Shown here: positions 1 through 8,564 of the stretch, piece by piece | How positions within the stretch are numbered: position 1 is the first letter of the stretch | How the letters are laid out: each line of letters opens with the position of its first letter | Assembly: GCA_029213005.1 (NCBI GenBank) | Contig: JARGPI010000005.1 | Location: 124,001 to 188,000 of the forward strand | Direction: 5' to 3' | DNA: 64,000 bases | DNA from: Verrucomicrobiales bacterium | GTDB lineage: Bacteria; Verrucomicrobiota; Verrucomicrobiia; Verrucomicrobiales; DEV007 | The notes under the pieces: model-generated | The model's input: the letters and a program-made list of their open reading frames with translations, nothing else | Told to the model about the DNA's origin: nothing | Database searches by the model: none | Made by a program: the position numbers and the translations under genes

Positions 1-3000
1 TGAGCGGTTCTTTAAACTTCAGCATCGCCCGGTGAGGCTCCTGAATATTACTACCGGAAAGAGCCCATCCTTTATCGGAACGATCCATCTTTCCGTTAAA
101 TACATTTTTTACATCGAATCCCTTCTGATTAAAATCTGCTACCGCATCGGCAAAGCTCAGTTTGGTCACTTTCTTCGGATCTGCCGCCGGGGAAGTGGCA
201 GCTTCGATTTCGGTGATCACAAAGTTGCCGTTGTTATTCAGTCCCGGCCCGAAGCCACCGAAGGTCTCATCGGGTATAGCTTCGATCATCAGACCGGTGA
301 CGGTCATATCCTTAAGATTCGCCGTTAACTGATAGTCCAGATTTCTCGGCTTGTTCCCTCCCAGAGAACGAATCGAACCATCCCCTTGCTTCTCGATTTT
401 CGATTTATCCGATGCGGTGACTTCAGCTACCGGAAGAACTGACCAACGCGTCCAAAGGTCAGCGGTTTTCAGTTGAGCGACAAAGGCATCGGCGAGCTCG
501 GGAATCTTTACCTCCCGTTCTTTAAGAAGTTTATCTTCGTCAGCTACTTTCTTTTTCTGATCGGCGAGCGCCTTATTGAGCTTCGCCTGATGCTCCGGTA
601 GGTAGTCCGCGAGAGCTGCTTTCGCGGCATTTATCTTTTTAAAGCGGGCGATTTCCAGTTCGGACTGTTTCCCTACCCAGTTACTTTCGGCAACAGCGAG
701 TTGTTTGACGAGACGGGCGTGATCTTTCTCGATTTCCTTGAAGCTGGCCAGGGCCGCTTCAATCTCAGCCTCGCGAGGCGACCGACTCAAAACCCGGTAG
801 TAAATTTCCTCGATAAGCTTTCGGTCATCGGCGATCCGGTTAACGAGCTTTGCCATATCGCTGTTTTCCGCGCCGACGGCGTCCGCTATAGCGGGACCGG
901 AGAGAAACGCCATCACCGCGCTCATTTGCATATCAGCGGAACGTTCGCACTCACAGGAGCTCTCGCGGACCGGTCTCCCCAGATTAGCGAGGAATCCTGA
1001 CTTGAGGTCCAGCTTTGAGTCATACAACTGGCTCGCGCGGACACCTTTTCCAGCACCGGGAATGTCCGGCACCGCTCCGGTTACGGTATAGACCGAATCG
1101 AAAAGAACTTCAGCCGGAAGCCGCCGCGCTTTGCCGTGAGAAAAGTTGATCTCGTCGTTTTCATTCCACTGATTGGTCTTAATAGAGAGTTGATAGGTCC
1201 GGGAATTACAGATCTCGCGCATCAAATCTCTAACATTGAAGCCCGACCCGATGAAATGTTGGGTTAGGTAATCGAGAAGCTGCGGGTTGGAGGGAGGATT
1301 GCCGGCCCGGATATCGTCGAGCGGTTCGATAATCCCCGTCCCTAGCAAATAGCCCCAGATCCGGTTGGCATAACTGCTCGCAAAATACTGGTTATCGGAA
1401 CTGGTTATCCACGCGCCCAGTTTCTCGCGGCGACTCGGTTTCCCGGGGACATTGTAGGACACCGGAGCGAGTTGGGTTTCGTAAGGAAAACGGGGCGGCT
1501 GGATCTCACCGGTCCGGTCATGCTTCATTTCGCCGTCCGTTTTATCAGCAACCACTTCGTATAGAGGCTTGGCACCTTCCACTGCGGTACCGCCGAGATT
1601 TTGCATCGGCGCATTCTTTGTATCTCTAGCGAGACTGATCTGGGAGAAATAGGCGGCAGTTTCGAAGTATTGATCCTGGGTCCATCTCTCGAAGGGGTGA
1701 TCGTGACACTTGTTGCAATTGAATCTTGTAGCGAGAAACAGATGCGTCGTGTTTTCCATGATCATATCCGGTTCCCGGAGGATCTTGTAGTAGGAGGCCG
1801 GCGGATTGTCTTTATTTGAACCCGACGCAGTCAGGATTTTGTAAACAAACTCATCGTAGGGAGTGTTGTTTTTGATCTCTTCCCGGATCCAGTTCCGGAA
1901 GATTTTTGCCCCTTCCCCGCCAAGGAATTTTGAATTTACCTGAAGCATATCGGACCACTTGTTGGTCCAGAAATCCACGTATTCCCCGGAACCGATCAAC
2001 TGATCGATCACCTCGGATCGTTTCACCCGAGTCTCTCTTTTATCTTCGATAAAGGCCCGGGTAACTTCTGAAGTTGGCGGAAGCCCGGTCAGATCGAGAT
2101 AGACCCGCCGGATAAATTCGGAATCACTACAGGTTTCGCCCGGTTTGATTTTCATCCGCTTCAGTTTTGCCGCGACGAGTTTATCGATCTCGTTCCAGAC
2201 TTCCGGTTCCTCCCAGGAAAAGCCGGAGCGATCGCCCATCACGGTTAAGGTCGTGGCCGCGTAAGCCCCCTCGAACCGGGCGAGGATCGATGCTTCCCCT
2301 CTACGGATGGTATTGAGCAGTCCAAAATCGTCGTGCACGGCGACCTCGGTATTTCCGGATTCGATAAAAGCTTCGTGAGTGACATCGCGAACTTTTCCAT
2401 CGGTCCAGTGGGCGACGACTCGAAGTTGCTGCATGCCACCGATGGACTGAACGACCGGATTGTGAGGGAATAATTCAATTCTCGCGACTTTCGGAGTTCC
2501 GGTGTCGAGACGGGCCCCCTCGGCGATCCAACTGCGGATCGTTTGGTAATACTCTGAACCTATCCCGGTAATTTTTCCGCCTTCATGAGGGACCGCACCG
2601 GTTGCTTTCAGTAACATCAATGAATCATCCGGGGACGAGTAGTTAACCCGGCGCCCGGCATGATCATCACCAAAAGCCCGAACATCGTATAGCGGATCAT
2701 ACCCCCGGAGACTCAGCTTAAATCCGTTCTTTCCGTCTTTGGCTCCGTGGCAGGTTCCCATATTACAACCCAGCCGGGATATCACCGGATTCACATCGCG
2801 AATGAAGTCGGGATGTCTCTCTTTAGCCAAACCGGCGACCGATACTTTAGCCGATCCTACTACCGATTCGAAGCTGACGGTCAGATTCGCAGTGCCCTCG
2901 GAGGTTGAGTTAAGCATGCCTGACTTCCCGATTTCAGCGACGGGTTTATCGAGGCTCCATTTCGCAAAGCGAGTCACATCAGCCGTTTCACCACTCTCAA

Positions 3001-4672
3001 ATCTGGCAGTCGCGATCAGCTGGATGTATTCGCCGGGAGAGGTCAAAGCGATTTCCCGGGGATGGATTTCGATAGTGGCAAGCTTGCGTCCATCGGGAAG
3101 AATTTCGGCTTTGTAGTCATGCCGCTTTCCTTTGCTCAGGTTGGTGGTATCTCCTCCTTTGGTAGAGATCGGTTCTTTTTCGATCGGAACGGGAAAGAAT
3201 ACCTTTTTCTCACTGAGGTCGGCAGCATTCAGCAGTCGAATTTTGCCGTCCTCCGAGCCCACTGCGATCGTTTTCCCGTCAGGAGAAAAGCTTACGGAAA
3301 AGGCCGCGGCATCAATATCGACACTCTTGATGAGTTTGGCATCTTTGGTGTGAAAGGCTTCGATCTTGTCGCTTTTGTTGTCCTTCGCATTGGTTGACCG
3401 CCTCACGGTTTCAAAGAGCTTTTTCAATTCCGGAGTGATCGTCGCATCGTATTCCGAGTGGTAGAGATTGATCTGCCCCTGCCCATTCAGCGATGACACC
3501 GCTACAAACTGTTTACCATCGGGCCGGAAGGAAAGATCCCAGATCCGTCCTTTCATCGCGGGGTATTTTCGAATCAAGTTGGCGTTGTCCCCGATTTTGC
3601 GAACTGTCTCCCGCTTCATCCGGTAGATCTGAGGAACCCCGTCGGAGCCACCCACCAAAACATGATTCTGCTTCGGATGACGTTCGATCGCATTGACGCC
3701 GCCTTTCAAGGCACCCGGGGTAATCGAGGTCAAATTATCGACAAATCGTTCCGTCTTTACTTCGGTCAGTTTGGTCGTCATATCCCGCCCCACCGAAACG
3801 AGAAATTCGCCTTTGGTTCCCCAATCGGTATCGAGCACCCAATCGTTGTGACTTCCCATGAACAGAACCTGAGACCCGTCTTCTGAGGAAATGGCCCGCA
3901 CCGTGTTGTCGGGCAGACCAAAGGCAATCAGTTTGCCATCCGGTGACCAACTGGCTCCATAGGCTGTGTCATAACCTACAGGCCGGGACAATTTTAAGGT
4001 CCGGGTCGCCACATCCCAGATCTGGATTTCCCCCATCCGACCGGGAAGTCCTCCCGCCACCGCCAGCCACTTTCCATCGGGTGAAAATTTGACCGTTTCG
4101 ATCCTTTCCGACAGACCGACAAGACGGGCCGCCATTTTGGCTCCGCTCGCTTCATGAAGCAGTACTTCGTGAAAACCTGCCATCGCGATGAGTTTTCCAT
4201 CCGGAGAGAAATCAATCGAAGTAGCGATCGGTGCGACCGAGTATTTGGGTAAGTTTTCCTGCGTGTAGCGATGCCGGGCATTTTCCGGAGTATCGTCTTT
4301 TGCGCCCTGTTCGATCCACCTTCCAATGAGCGATCTCTGGTAATCTGAAAGCGGCTCCTCTTTCGGAGGCATTTCGGGACGCTGCTCCCCCGCCTGCGTC
4401 GTGATCAACTCAATGAGATAAGATTCCTGCGGCTTCCCGGGCACTACCGCCGCGCCCGATTCGCCACCCGCGATCAACGCCGGAATATCCGTCATCACAT
4501 AGTCCGCTTTATTCTTCGCCGGCTGATGGCAGCCCTGACAATTGGCCTGTAAGACCGGACGAACGTGCTGATAATAGGAAACTGTTTCAGGCAAAGGCTC
4601 CACTTTCTCTGCTCCGTGATTAAATTCGGTAATGAATAATAAAGATAAAAGGAGCGGGAGACAGTTTCTCAT
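1..4672 (-). CDS. Planctomycete-type cytochrome c / WD40 / DUF1549-DUF1553 protein (3' end beyond window)
   Basis: One uninterrupted minus-strand frame runs from an ATG at 4672 off the left edge (about 1557 codons seen), so the C-terminus is missing. It starts with a hydrophobic signal peptide. A PSCyt1-like domain follows with the haem motif CQGCH at residues 45-49. WD40-like repeats (several SPDGK segments) span about 150-510 and a bacterial Ig-like (Big_2) stretch about 540-620. A second cysteine motif CNMGTCH starts at C636. The DUF1549 region carries CNKCHDHPFERW at C986, and the DUF1553 domain follows from about 1090. A lysine/alanine-rich coiled coil lies near 1390-1460. These proteins are typical of Planctomycetes and Verrucomicrobia, are exported, and have no firmly assigned reaction. 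They are often linked to polymer degradation and c-type haem. Fusion of WD40, Big_2 and both DUFs in one chain makes this a long member. Family assignment is confident, function is not. Confidence 0.93.
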   Translation of the reverse strand, partial: MRNCLPLLLSLLFITEFNHGAEKVEPLPETVSYYQHVRPVLQANCQGCHQPAKNKADYVMTDIPALIAGGESGAAVVPGKPQESYLIELITTQAGEQRPEMPPKEEPLSDYQRSLIGRWIEQGAKDDTPENARHRYTQENLPKYSVAPIATSIDFSPDGKLIAMAGFHEVLLHEASGAKMAARLVGLSERIETVKFSPDGKWLAVAGGLPGRMGEIQIWDVATRTLKLSRPVGYDTAYGASWSPDGKLIAFGLPDNTVRAISSEDGSQVLFMGSHNDWVLDTDWGTKGEFLVSVGRDMTTKLTEVKTERFVDNLTSITPGALKGGVNAIERHPKQNHVLVGGSDGVPQIYRMKRETVRKIGDNANLIRKYPAMKGRIWDLSFRPDGKQFVAVSSLNGQGQINLYHSEYDATITPELKKLFETVRRSTNAKDNKSDKIEAFHTKDAKLIKSVDIDAAAFSVSFSPDGKTIAVGSEDGKIRLLNAADLSEKKVFFPVPIEKEPISTKGGDTTNLSKGKRHDYKAEILPDGRKLATIEIHPREIALTSPGEYIQLIATARFESGETADVTRFAKWSLDKPVAEIGKSGMLNSTSEGTANLTVSFESVVGSAKVSVAGLAKERHPDFIRDVNPVISRLGCNMGTCHGAKDGKNGFKLSLRGYDPLYDVRAFGDDHAGRRVNYSSPDDSLMLLKATGAVPHEGGKITGIGSEYYQTIRSWIAEGARLDTGTPKVARIELFPHNPVVQSIGGMQQLRVVAHWTDGKVRDVTHEAFIESGNTEVAVHDDFGLLNTIRRGEASILARFEGAYAATTLTVMGDRSGFSWEEPEVWNEIDKLVAAKLKRMKIKPGETCSDSEFIRRVYLDLTGLPPTSEVTRAFIEDKRETRVKRSEVIDQLIGSGEYVDFWTNKWSDMLQVNSKFLGGEGAKIFRNWIREEIKNNTPYDEFVYKILTASGSNKDNPPASYYKILREPDMIMENTTHLFLATRFNCNKCHDHPFERWTQDQYFETAAYFSQISLARDTKNAPMQNLGGTAVEGAKPLYEVVADKTDGEMKHDRTGEIQPPRFPYETQLAPVSYNVPGKPSRREKLGAWITSSDNQYFASSYANRIWGYLLGTGIIEPLDDIRAGNPPSNPQLLDYLTQHFIGSGFNVRDLMREICNSRTYQLSIKTNQWNENDEINFSHGKARRLPAEVLFDSVYTVTGAVPDIPGAGKGVRASQLYDSKLDLKSGFLANLGRPVRESSCECERSADMQMSAVMAFLSGPAIADAVGAENSDMAKLVNRIADDRKLIEEIYYRVLSRSPREAEIEAALASFKEIEKDHARLVKQLAVAESNWVGKQSELEIARFKKINAAKAALADYLPEHQAKLNKALADQKKKVADEDKLLKEREVKIPELADAFVAQLKTADLWTRWSVLPVAEVTASDKSKIEKQGDGSIRSLGGNKPRNLDYQLTANLKDMTVTGLMIEAIPDETFGGFGPGLNNNGNFVITEIEAATSPAADPKKVTKLSFADAVADFNQKGFDVKNVFNGKMDRSDKGWALSGSNIQEPHRAMLKFKEPL

Positions 4673-4855
4673 AACAGACGAGCGGCAGCTCAAAATTACC
4701 ATAAATCACACGATAATCGGAACAATGGCGTAGTCGCGGGTCCGGAAGCCGCGAAATGAAGCGGATTGCTGAATTATACCCAAAAATTTCCTAATCGAAT
4801 CCAAGGAAGTTCTTGTTTAAATCTTTAAAATCCCTAAATAGTTTCCTTAAATAAT

Positions 4856-6829
4856 ATGAAATCACTCTGGTCTGATACCGAAGCCGCCAAGATAAATGGA
4901 GACCTCGAAATGAGGGTCTACACGTCGCAACTACTCGGCGCCAATCCCGAACTCGTTCTTCATGGAGGTGGCAACACTTCAGTAAAGATTACGGAAAATG
5001 ACTTTTTCGGAGACGAGACCGAAGTGATTTATGTAAAAGGTTCCGGTTGGGATCTCGGCACGATCGAAGCTGCCGGCTTTGCTCCCGTCCGGATGAATGC
5101 CCTCCTCAAAATGGCGGAGCTCGATCAGTTGAGTGACCCCGTAATGGTGGCGCAGCAGCGGGCCGCAATGCTGGATCCCTCCGCCCCGAATCCCAGTATC
5201 GAGGCCATTCTTCATGCTGTGATTCCCCAGAAATTTGTCGACCACACCCACGCCAATGCCGTTGTCGCTCTGACAAATCATAAAGGCGGAGAAGCCACCA
5301 TCAAGGAAGTGTATGGAGACCGGGTCCTGGTCGTTCCCTACGTGATGCCCGGTTTTGATCTGTCGAAGCAGGTCGCCAAACAACTCGCCGAAATTGACCC
5401 GACCACCATTGACGGATTGATTCTGATGAATCACGGCATCTTCACCTTCCACGACGATGCCAAAACCAGTTACGAGTTGATGATCGAGCTCGTCACCCTT
5501 GCCGAAGAACACCTCGCGAAGTCGATCGGCTCTTTCACTCTTCCAACCGCGGAAGCGAGCGAAGATCTCGCAGGTCTAGCGGCGATTCGTCAGGGCGTTG
5601 GCAAATTGAAAGGTGCTCCCGTCTTCGCAAAACTCGATCAGTCAGCTAACGCCGTCGGTTTTGCCTCCCGGTCCGATATCTCAAGCCTCGCGACGCGCGG
5701 GCCGTTAACCCCGGATCACACTATCAGAACTAAGCGGATCCCTGCAGTTATTGGCGATGACATCGAAGCCTCTCTCGCCCAGTTCGCCGATGACTATAAA
5801 AACTATTTCAACGAATATAACAAAGGCGAAACCATGCTCAGCCCCGATCCTAAATGGGCGGTATGGCCCGGAAAAGGCGTTATCAGCTTCGGAGCTACCG
5901 AGAAGGAAGCCGGCATTATTCAAGACATCGTAACTCACACCTGGAAGACTATCCAAATCACCGAAGCCGCTTTTGAAGGCGGATGGCAAGCCCTCCCCGC
6001 ACGCGAGCTTTTCGAAATCGAATACTGGGAACTTGAGCAGGCCAAATTGAGAAAAGGCGGCTCCGCTCCGATTCATCAGGGTAAAGTTGCCGTGGTAACC
6101 GGCTCTGCAGCCGGTATTGGATTTGCCTGTGCCGAATCGCTCGCCGAGCAGGGTGCGAAGGTGATCGGAATCGACCTGAGCCCCGAAATCGACGAGCAGA
6201 TGTCGAAAATCGGCGGGATCGGAATCATCGCTAATTTGACTGACGACGAAAAAGTCGTTGAGACCATCGAGGGTATTGTCCGCGATTTCGGCGGAATCGA
6301 TATCGTCGTAAGTAACGCCGGTATTTTCACCGCCGGTGCCTACCTCGATGATATGGAACAGAGCAACTGGGACAAATCCTTCGCAGTTAACCTGACGAGC
6401 CACCAGAAACTGCTGAAATACACCATCCGCTTCCTCAAAAAGGGACTTGGCGAACCGGCGATCGTTCTCGTGGGTTCAAGAAACGTCAACGCCCCCGGAG
6501 CCGGTGCCGCCAGTTACTCCTGTGCCAAAGCAGGTCTTACCCAGCTTTGCCGGGTCGCCGCACTCGAGCTCGCTCCGGAAGGGGTTCGCTGTAACATCAT
6601 CCATCCCGATGCGGTTTTCGATACCAAACTCTGGACCGAGGAAAATCTGAAGCGCTCTGCGGAACGCTACAATATGACCGTCGAGGAATACAAAACCCGT
6701 AACCTGCTTAAGACGGAAATTAAGTCAAAAGACGTCGGGAACATGGTAGCCGCTATGGCCAGCCCGCTCTTCGGAAAAACAACCGGAGCCCAAATCCCGG
6801 TAGACGGCGGAAACGATCGCGTCATCTAG
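4856..6829 (+). CDS. Bifunctional class II aldolase / short-chain dehydrogenase
   Basis: Two-domain cytoplasmic enzyme of 657 residues, the usual length for the RhaD/YuxG-like fusion family. The N-terminal class II aldolase/adducin domain (about 1-400) has the phosphate-binding-like GGGNTSVK segment at 37-44, the metal-binding DHTHANA at 129-135 (H130, H132) and a later MNHGIF histidine. The C-terminal short-chain dehydrogenase domain (about 405-657) has the Rossmann motif TGSAAGIG near 415-422, an SNAG segment, and the catalytic pair Y554/K558 (YSCAK). Relatives cleave a sugar 1-phosphate such as rhamnulose 1-phosphate and oxidise the resulting lactaldehyde. The exact substrate cannot be read from sequence. 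No rhamnose kinase or isomerase is adjacent, although a sugar-isomerase-like TIM barrel lies at 37.7 kb. It stands alone, divergent from the cytochrome gene, with a weak ribosome-binding site. Confidence 0.9.
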   Translation: MKSLWSDTEAAKINGDLEMRVYTSQLLGANPELVLHGGGNTSVKITENDFFGDETEVIYVKGSGWDLGTIEAAGFAPVRMNALLKMAELDQLSDPVMVAQQRAAMLDPSAPNPSIEAILHAVIPQKFVDHTHANAVVALTNHKGGEATIKEVYGDRVLVVPYVMPGFDLSKQVAKQLAEIDPTTIDGLILMNHGIFTFHDDAKTSYELMIELVTLAEEHLAKSIGSFTLPTAEASEDLAGLAAIRQGVGKLKGAPVFAKLDQSANAVGFASRSDISSLATRGPLTPDHTIRTKRIPAVIGDDIEASLAQFADDYKNYFNEYNKGETMLSPDPKWAVWPGKGVISFGATEKEAGIIQDIVTHTWKTIQITEAAFEGGWQALPARELFEIEYWELEQAKLRKGGSAPIHQGKVAVVTGSAAGIGFACAESLAEQGAKVIGIDLSPEIDEQMSKIGGIGIIANLTDDEKVVETIEGIVRDFGGIDIVVSNAGIFTAGAYLDDMEQSNWDKSFAVNLTSHQKLLKYTIRFLKKGLGEPAIVLVGSRNVNAPGAGAASYSCAKAGLTQLCRVAALELAPEGVRCNIIHPDAVFDTKLWTEENLKRSAERYNMTVEEYKTRNLLKTEIKSKDVGNMVAAMASPLFGKTTGAQIPVDGGNDRVI

Positions 6830-6852
6830 AGATAAACTGATTAAAACACCGC

Positions 6853-6893
6853 GACTGTACCCTGTACAGTCGCGGATGGTACAGGGTACAGTC
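6853..6893. repeat. Phased palindromic repeat, locus A (two units)
   Basis: Two 19-bp units, 6853-6871 and 6875-6893, start exactly 22 bp apart. Unit 1 is GACTGTACCCTGTACAGTC, and its dyad extends to 10-bp arms (6851-6873) around a CCT centre. Unit 2 is in inverse orientation (AGGG centre) with the left arm altered to GATGGTAC. The pair lies in the spacer between two convergent genes. The same unit with the same 22-bp phasing recurs at 17.1, 27.1, 50.2 and 60.4 kb. Confidence 0.9.
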
Positions 6894-6931
6894 GAGTACC
6901 TACAAGATTTGCCTGCACACGAGGAATCTCC

Positions 6932-7015
6932 GTGAAGCGGACACTCCTGTCCGCAAATCCCCGGAGCCCTTGTCTACTTAGCTCAGCGAAACGCGGACAA
7001 GAGTGTCCGCTTCAC
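6932..7015. repeat. Inverted pair of self-complementary 23-bp elements
   Basis: The arm at 6932-6954 and the arm at 6993-7015 are reverse complements with one mismatch, separated by 38 bp. Each arm contains its own near-perfect hairpin: GCGGACA, a four-base centre, then TGTCCGC. Either two local hairpins or one long stem could form. There is no T-tract, so a simple intrinsic terminator is unlikely, though the convergent setting would allow bidirectional transcript ends. Confidence 0.85.
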
Positions 7016-7058
7016 ATTCACTGACTCTTAGCGGTAGTCCAGGGCAACAGTAGCAGGC

Positions 7059-7083
7059 CTTTCATCGCACCCCGGGGTGAAAG
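7059..7083. repeat. GC-rich imperfect hairpin downstream of the sulfatase gene
   Basis: CTTTCA at 7059-7064 pairs with TGAAAG at 7078-7083, and CCCC with GGGG inside, with a five-base bulge on the left arm. The core CACCCCGGGGTG is a perfect 12-bp palindrome. It lies 25 bp past the sulfatase stop. No T-run follows, so a role in mRNA 3'-end protection is only a guess. Confidence 0.55.
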
Positions 7084-7107
7084 ACCACTAACTTCACTAC
7101 CTTTTCA

Positions 7108-8457
7108 CTACTCCCAACTCGTTAGCGTTTTGCGCTCTGTAGGGTACCAATTCTCTATCTTCCCGGCGAGACGGGCTACGACATCGGGATTGTCAGCAGC
7201 GAGATTTTTCATTTCGTGAGGATCCGCCTTGAGGTCATAGAGCTGCGGCCGCTTCTCGGTCCGCGGGTGAGTCGATTTGTATCGTCCAACGAGTCCATCG
7301 TAAGTCAGGATTAATTTCCATTTACCATCGACGATCCAGCGATAGAGAAGTGACTCATCCGGCTTATCGACATCGGCGATATCGTGAGCAAATCCTTCAC
7401 CAAAGACTTCTTTGCGAGGCGTGGCTTCACCACTTTTTAAAATCGGAAGTATATCAATACCGGGCATTGTTTCCGGCGCTTTCAGCCCGGCGGCAGCTAA
7501 CATGGTCGGGACGATATCTATACTTGAGGCCAGTTGATCTCCGCGATCTCCGGGAACAATCTTTCCGGGCCACGAATACATGGTGGGCTGACGTACGCCC
7601 CCTTCATTACAGGATTGTTTTGAGCGCGGTGCATAGCCACCTTTGTTTTCACTCTGGATCCAGCCGTTGTCGCAAATGTAAACAATCAGCGTGTTTTCGG
7701 TTTGCCCTTTTTCATCCAGATAATCGATCAGTTGCCCACAGGTTTGATCAAACCACTCGCACATCGCATAGTACCTGGCGACAAAAGGCGAATCCACTTT
7801 GGCCTTATACTTTTCGAAGAGTTCCTTCGGAGGATTATGTGGAGTGTGGGGCAGGAACGGCGCATACCAGAGATAAAACGGCTTCTCTTCCTCGACCGAG
7901 TGATCGATAAACTCAAAGACCGGCTCCATGCCTTCGCGCCCGATTTTCAAACCATCATCCCCGTGGCGACCGCCCTTTTGCGGAAAACCCCGGGTCATTC
8001 CGTGAGTGAATCCCCCACGCTTGTAATTTCCCTCCCACCATTTACCGGACTGGTGACTCAGATACCCCTGCTCGCCGAGGAGACGGGCGATCGTTGGGTT
8101 CTTGTCGATATTCGAAATCAACTCGGCCCGAAGCTGATTATTTTTCTCTGACTTCGGCGGATACAACGACGGAGAAGGATCATTCCCGCTGATCTTGTGC
8201 TGATGAGCGTAAAGCCCCGTCGCCAAAGTCATCAATGATGGCCGACACAGTCCGGTCGGCACGTAGCCTCTCGTAAAAACGGCACTCCGTGTGGTCAGCT
8301 TATCGAGGTGGGGAGTTTCAATATGTTCATGCCCCATAAAACTGTAATCAGTCCAGGCCTGATCATCAGACAAAATCAGAACAATATTCGGCTTGGGCGC
8401 GGCCTGAAGAAGGCCCACTAATAGCAACGAGGTGAGAATAATCACTGAGAAACGCAT
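7108..8457 (-). CDS. Secreted arylsulfatase-family protein (CxPSL variant)
   Basis: Sulfatase of the alkaline-phosphatase superfamily, 449 residues, with a clear signal peptide (MRFSVIILTSLLLVGLLQAA) and the opening metal-site motif PNIVLILSDDQ (D31, D32). The formylglycine position is C71 in CRPSLMTLATG. The usual C-x-P-S-R consensus has Leu instead of Arg at +4, a variant seen in some planctomycete/verrucomicrobial sulfatases. Downstream DNGW and the C-terminal YDLKADPHEMKNLA block match family ends. The enzyme would hydrolyse sulfate esters in the periplasm or outside the cell, probably on sulfated polysaccharide fragments. Activity depends on formylglycine maturation, and no dedicated FGE gene is adjacent. 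The substrate is unknown. Confidence 0.92.
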   Translation of the reverse strand: MRFSVIILTSLLLVGLLQAAPKPNIVLILSDDQAWTDYSFMGHEHIETPHLDKLTTRSAVFTRGYVPTGLCRPSLMTLATGLYAHQHKISGNDPSPSLYPPKSEKNNQLRAELISNIDKNPTIARLLGEQGYLSHQSGKWWEGNYKRGGFTHGMTRGFPQKGGRHGDDGLKIGREGMEPVFEFIDHSVEEEKPFYLWYAPFLPHTPHNPPKELFEKYKAKVDSPFVARYYAMCEWFDQTCGQLIDYLDEKGQTENTLIVYICDNGWIQSENKGGYAPRSKQSCNEGGVRQPTMYSWPGKIVPGDRGDQLASSIDIVPTMLAAAGLKAPETMPGIDILPILKSGEATPRKEVFGEGFAHDIADVDKPDESLLYRWIVDGKWKLILTYDGLVGRYKSTHPRTEKRPQLYDLKADPHEMKNLAADNPDVVARLAGKIENWYPTERKTLTSWE

Positions 8458-8564
8458 TCCTCAAATAACCGGAAAATTCGACCGGAGTCAAAACCGCGAA
8501 AAAGGGCAACTAAGCCTTATTGCAATCCAGTTGCATTAAAAGGGATGTGAGTTATTTATTTGGT

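Noticed and set aside
1601..3696. Several plus-strand reading frames of 70 to 125 codons across 0.7-3.9 kb
   Set aside because: All lie antisense to the single continuous giant cytochrome/WD40/DUF1553 frame on the minus strand, whose domains are clear. None has a family signal.
1..4672. Suspected frameshift or pseudogene for the giant cytochrome protein
   Set aside because: Checking the positions of the start, CNMGTCH (C636) and CNKCH (C986) shows one intact frame throughout; it simply runs off the window.
4979..6403. Long minus-strand frames (177 and 232 codons) under the aldolase/dehydrogenase gene
   Set aside because: They are opposite to a well-defined bifunctional enzyme with catalytic motifs in both halves. 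They carry no recognisable motif.
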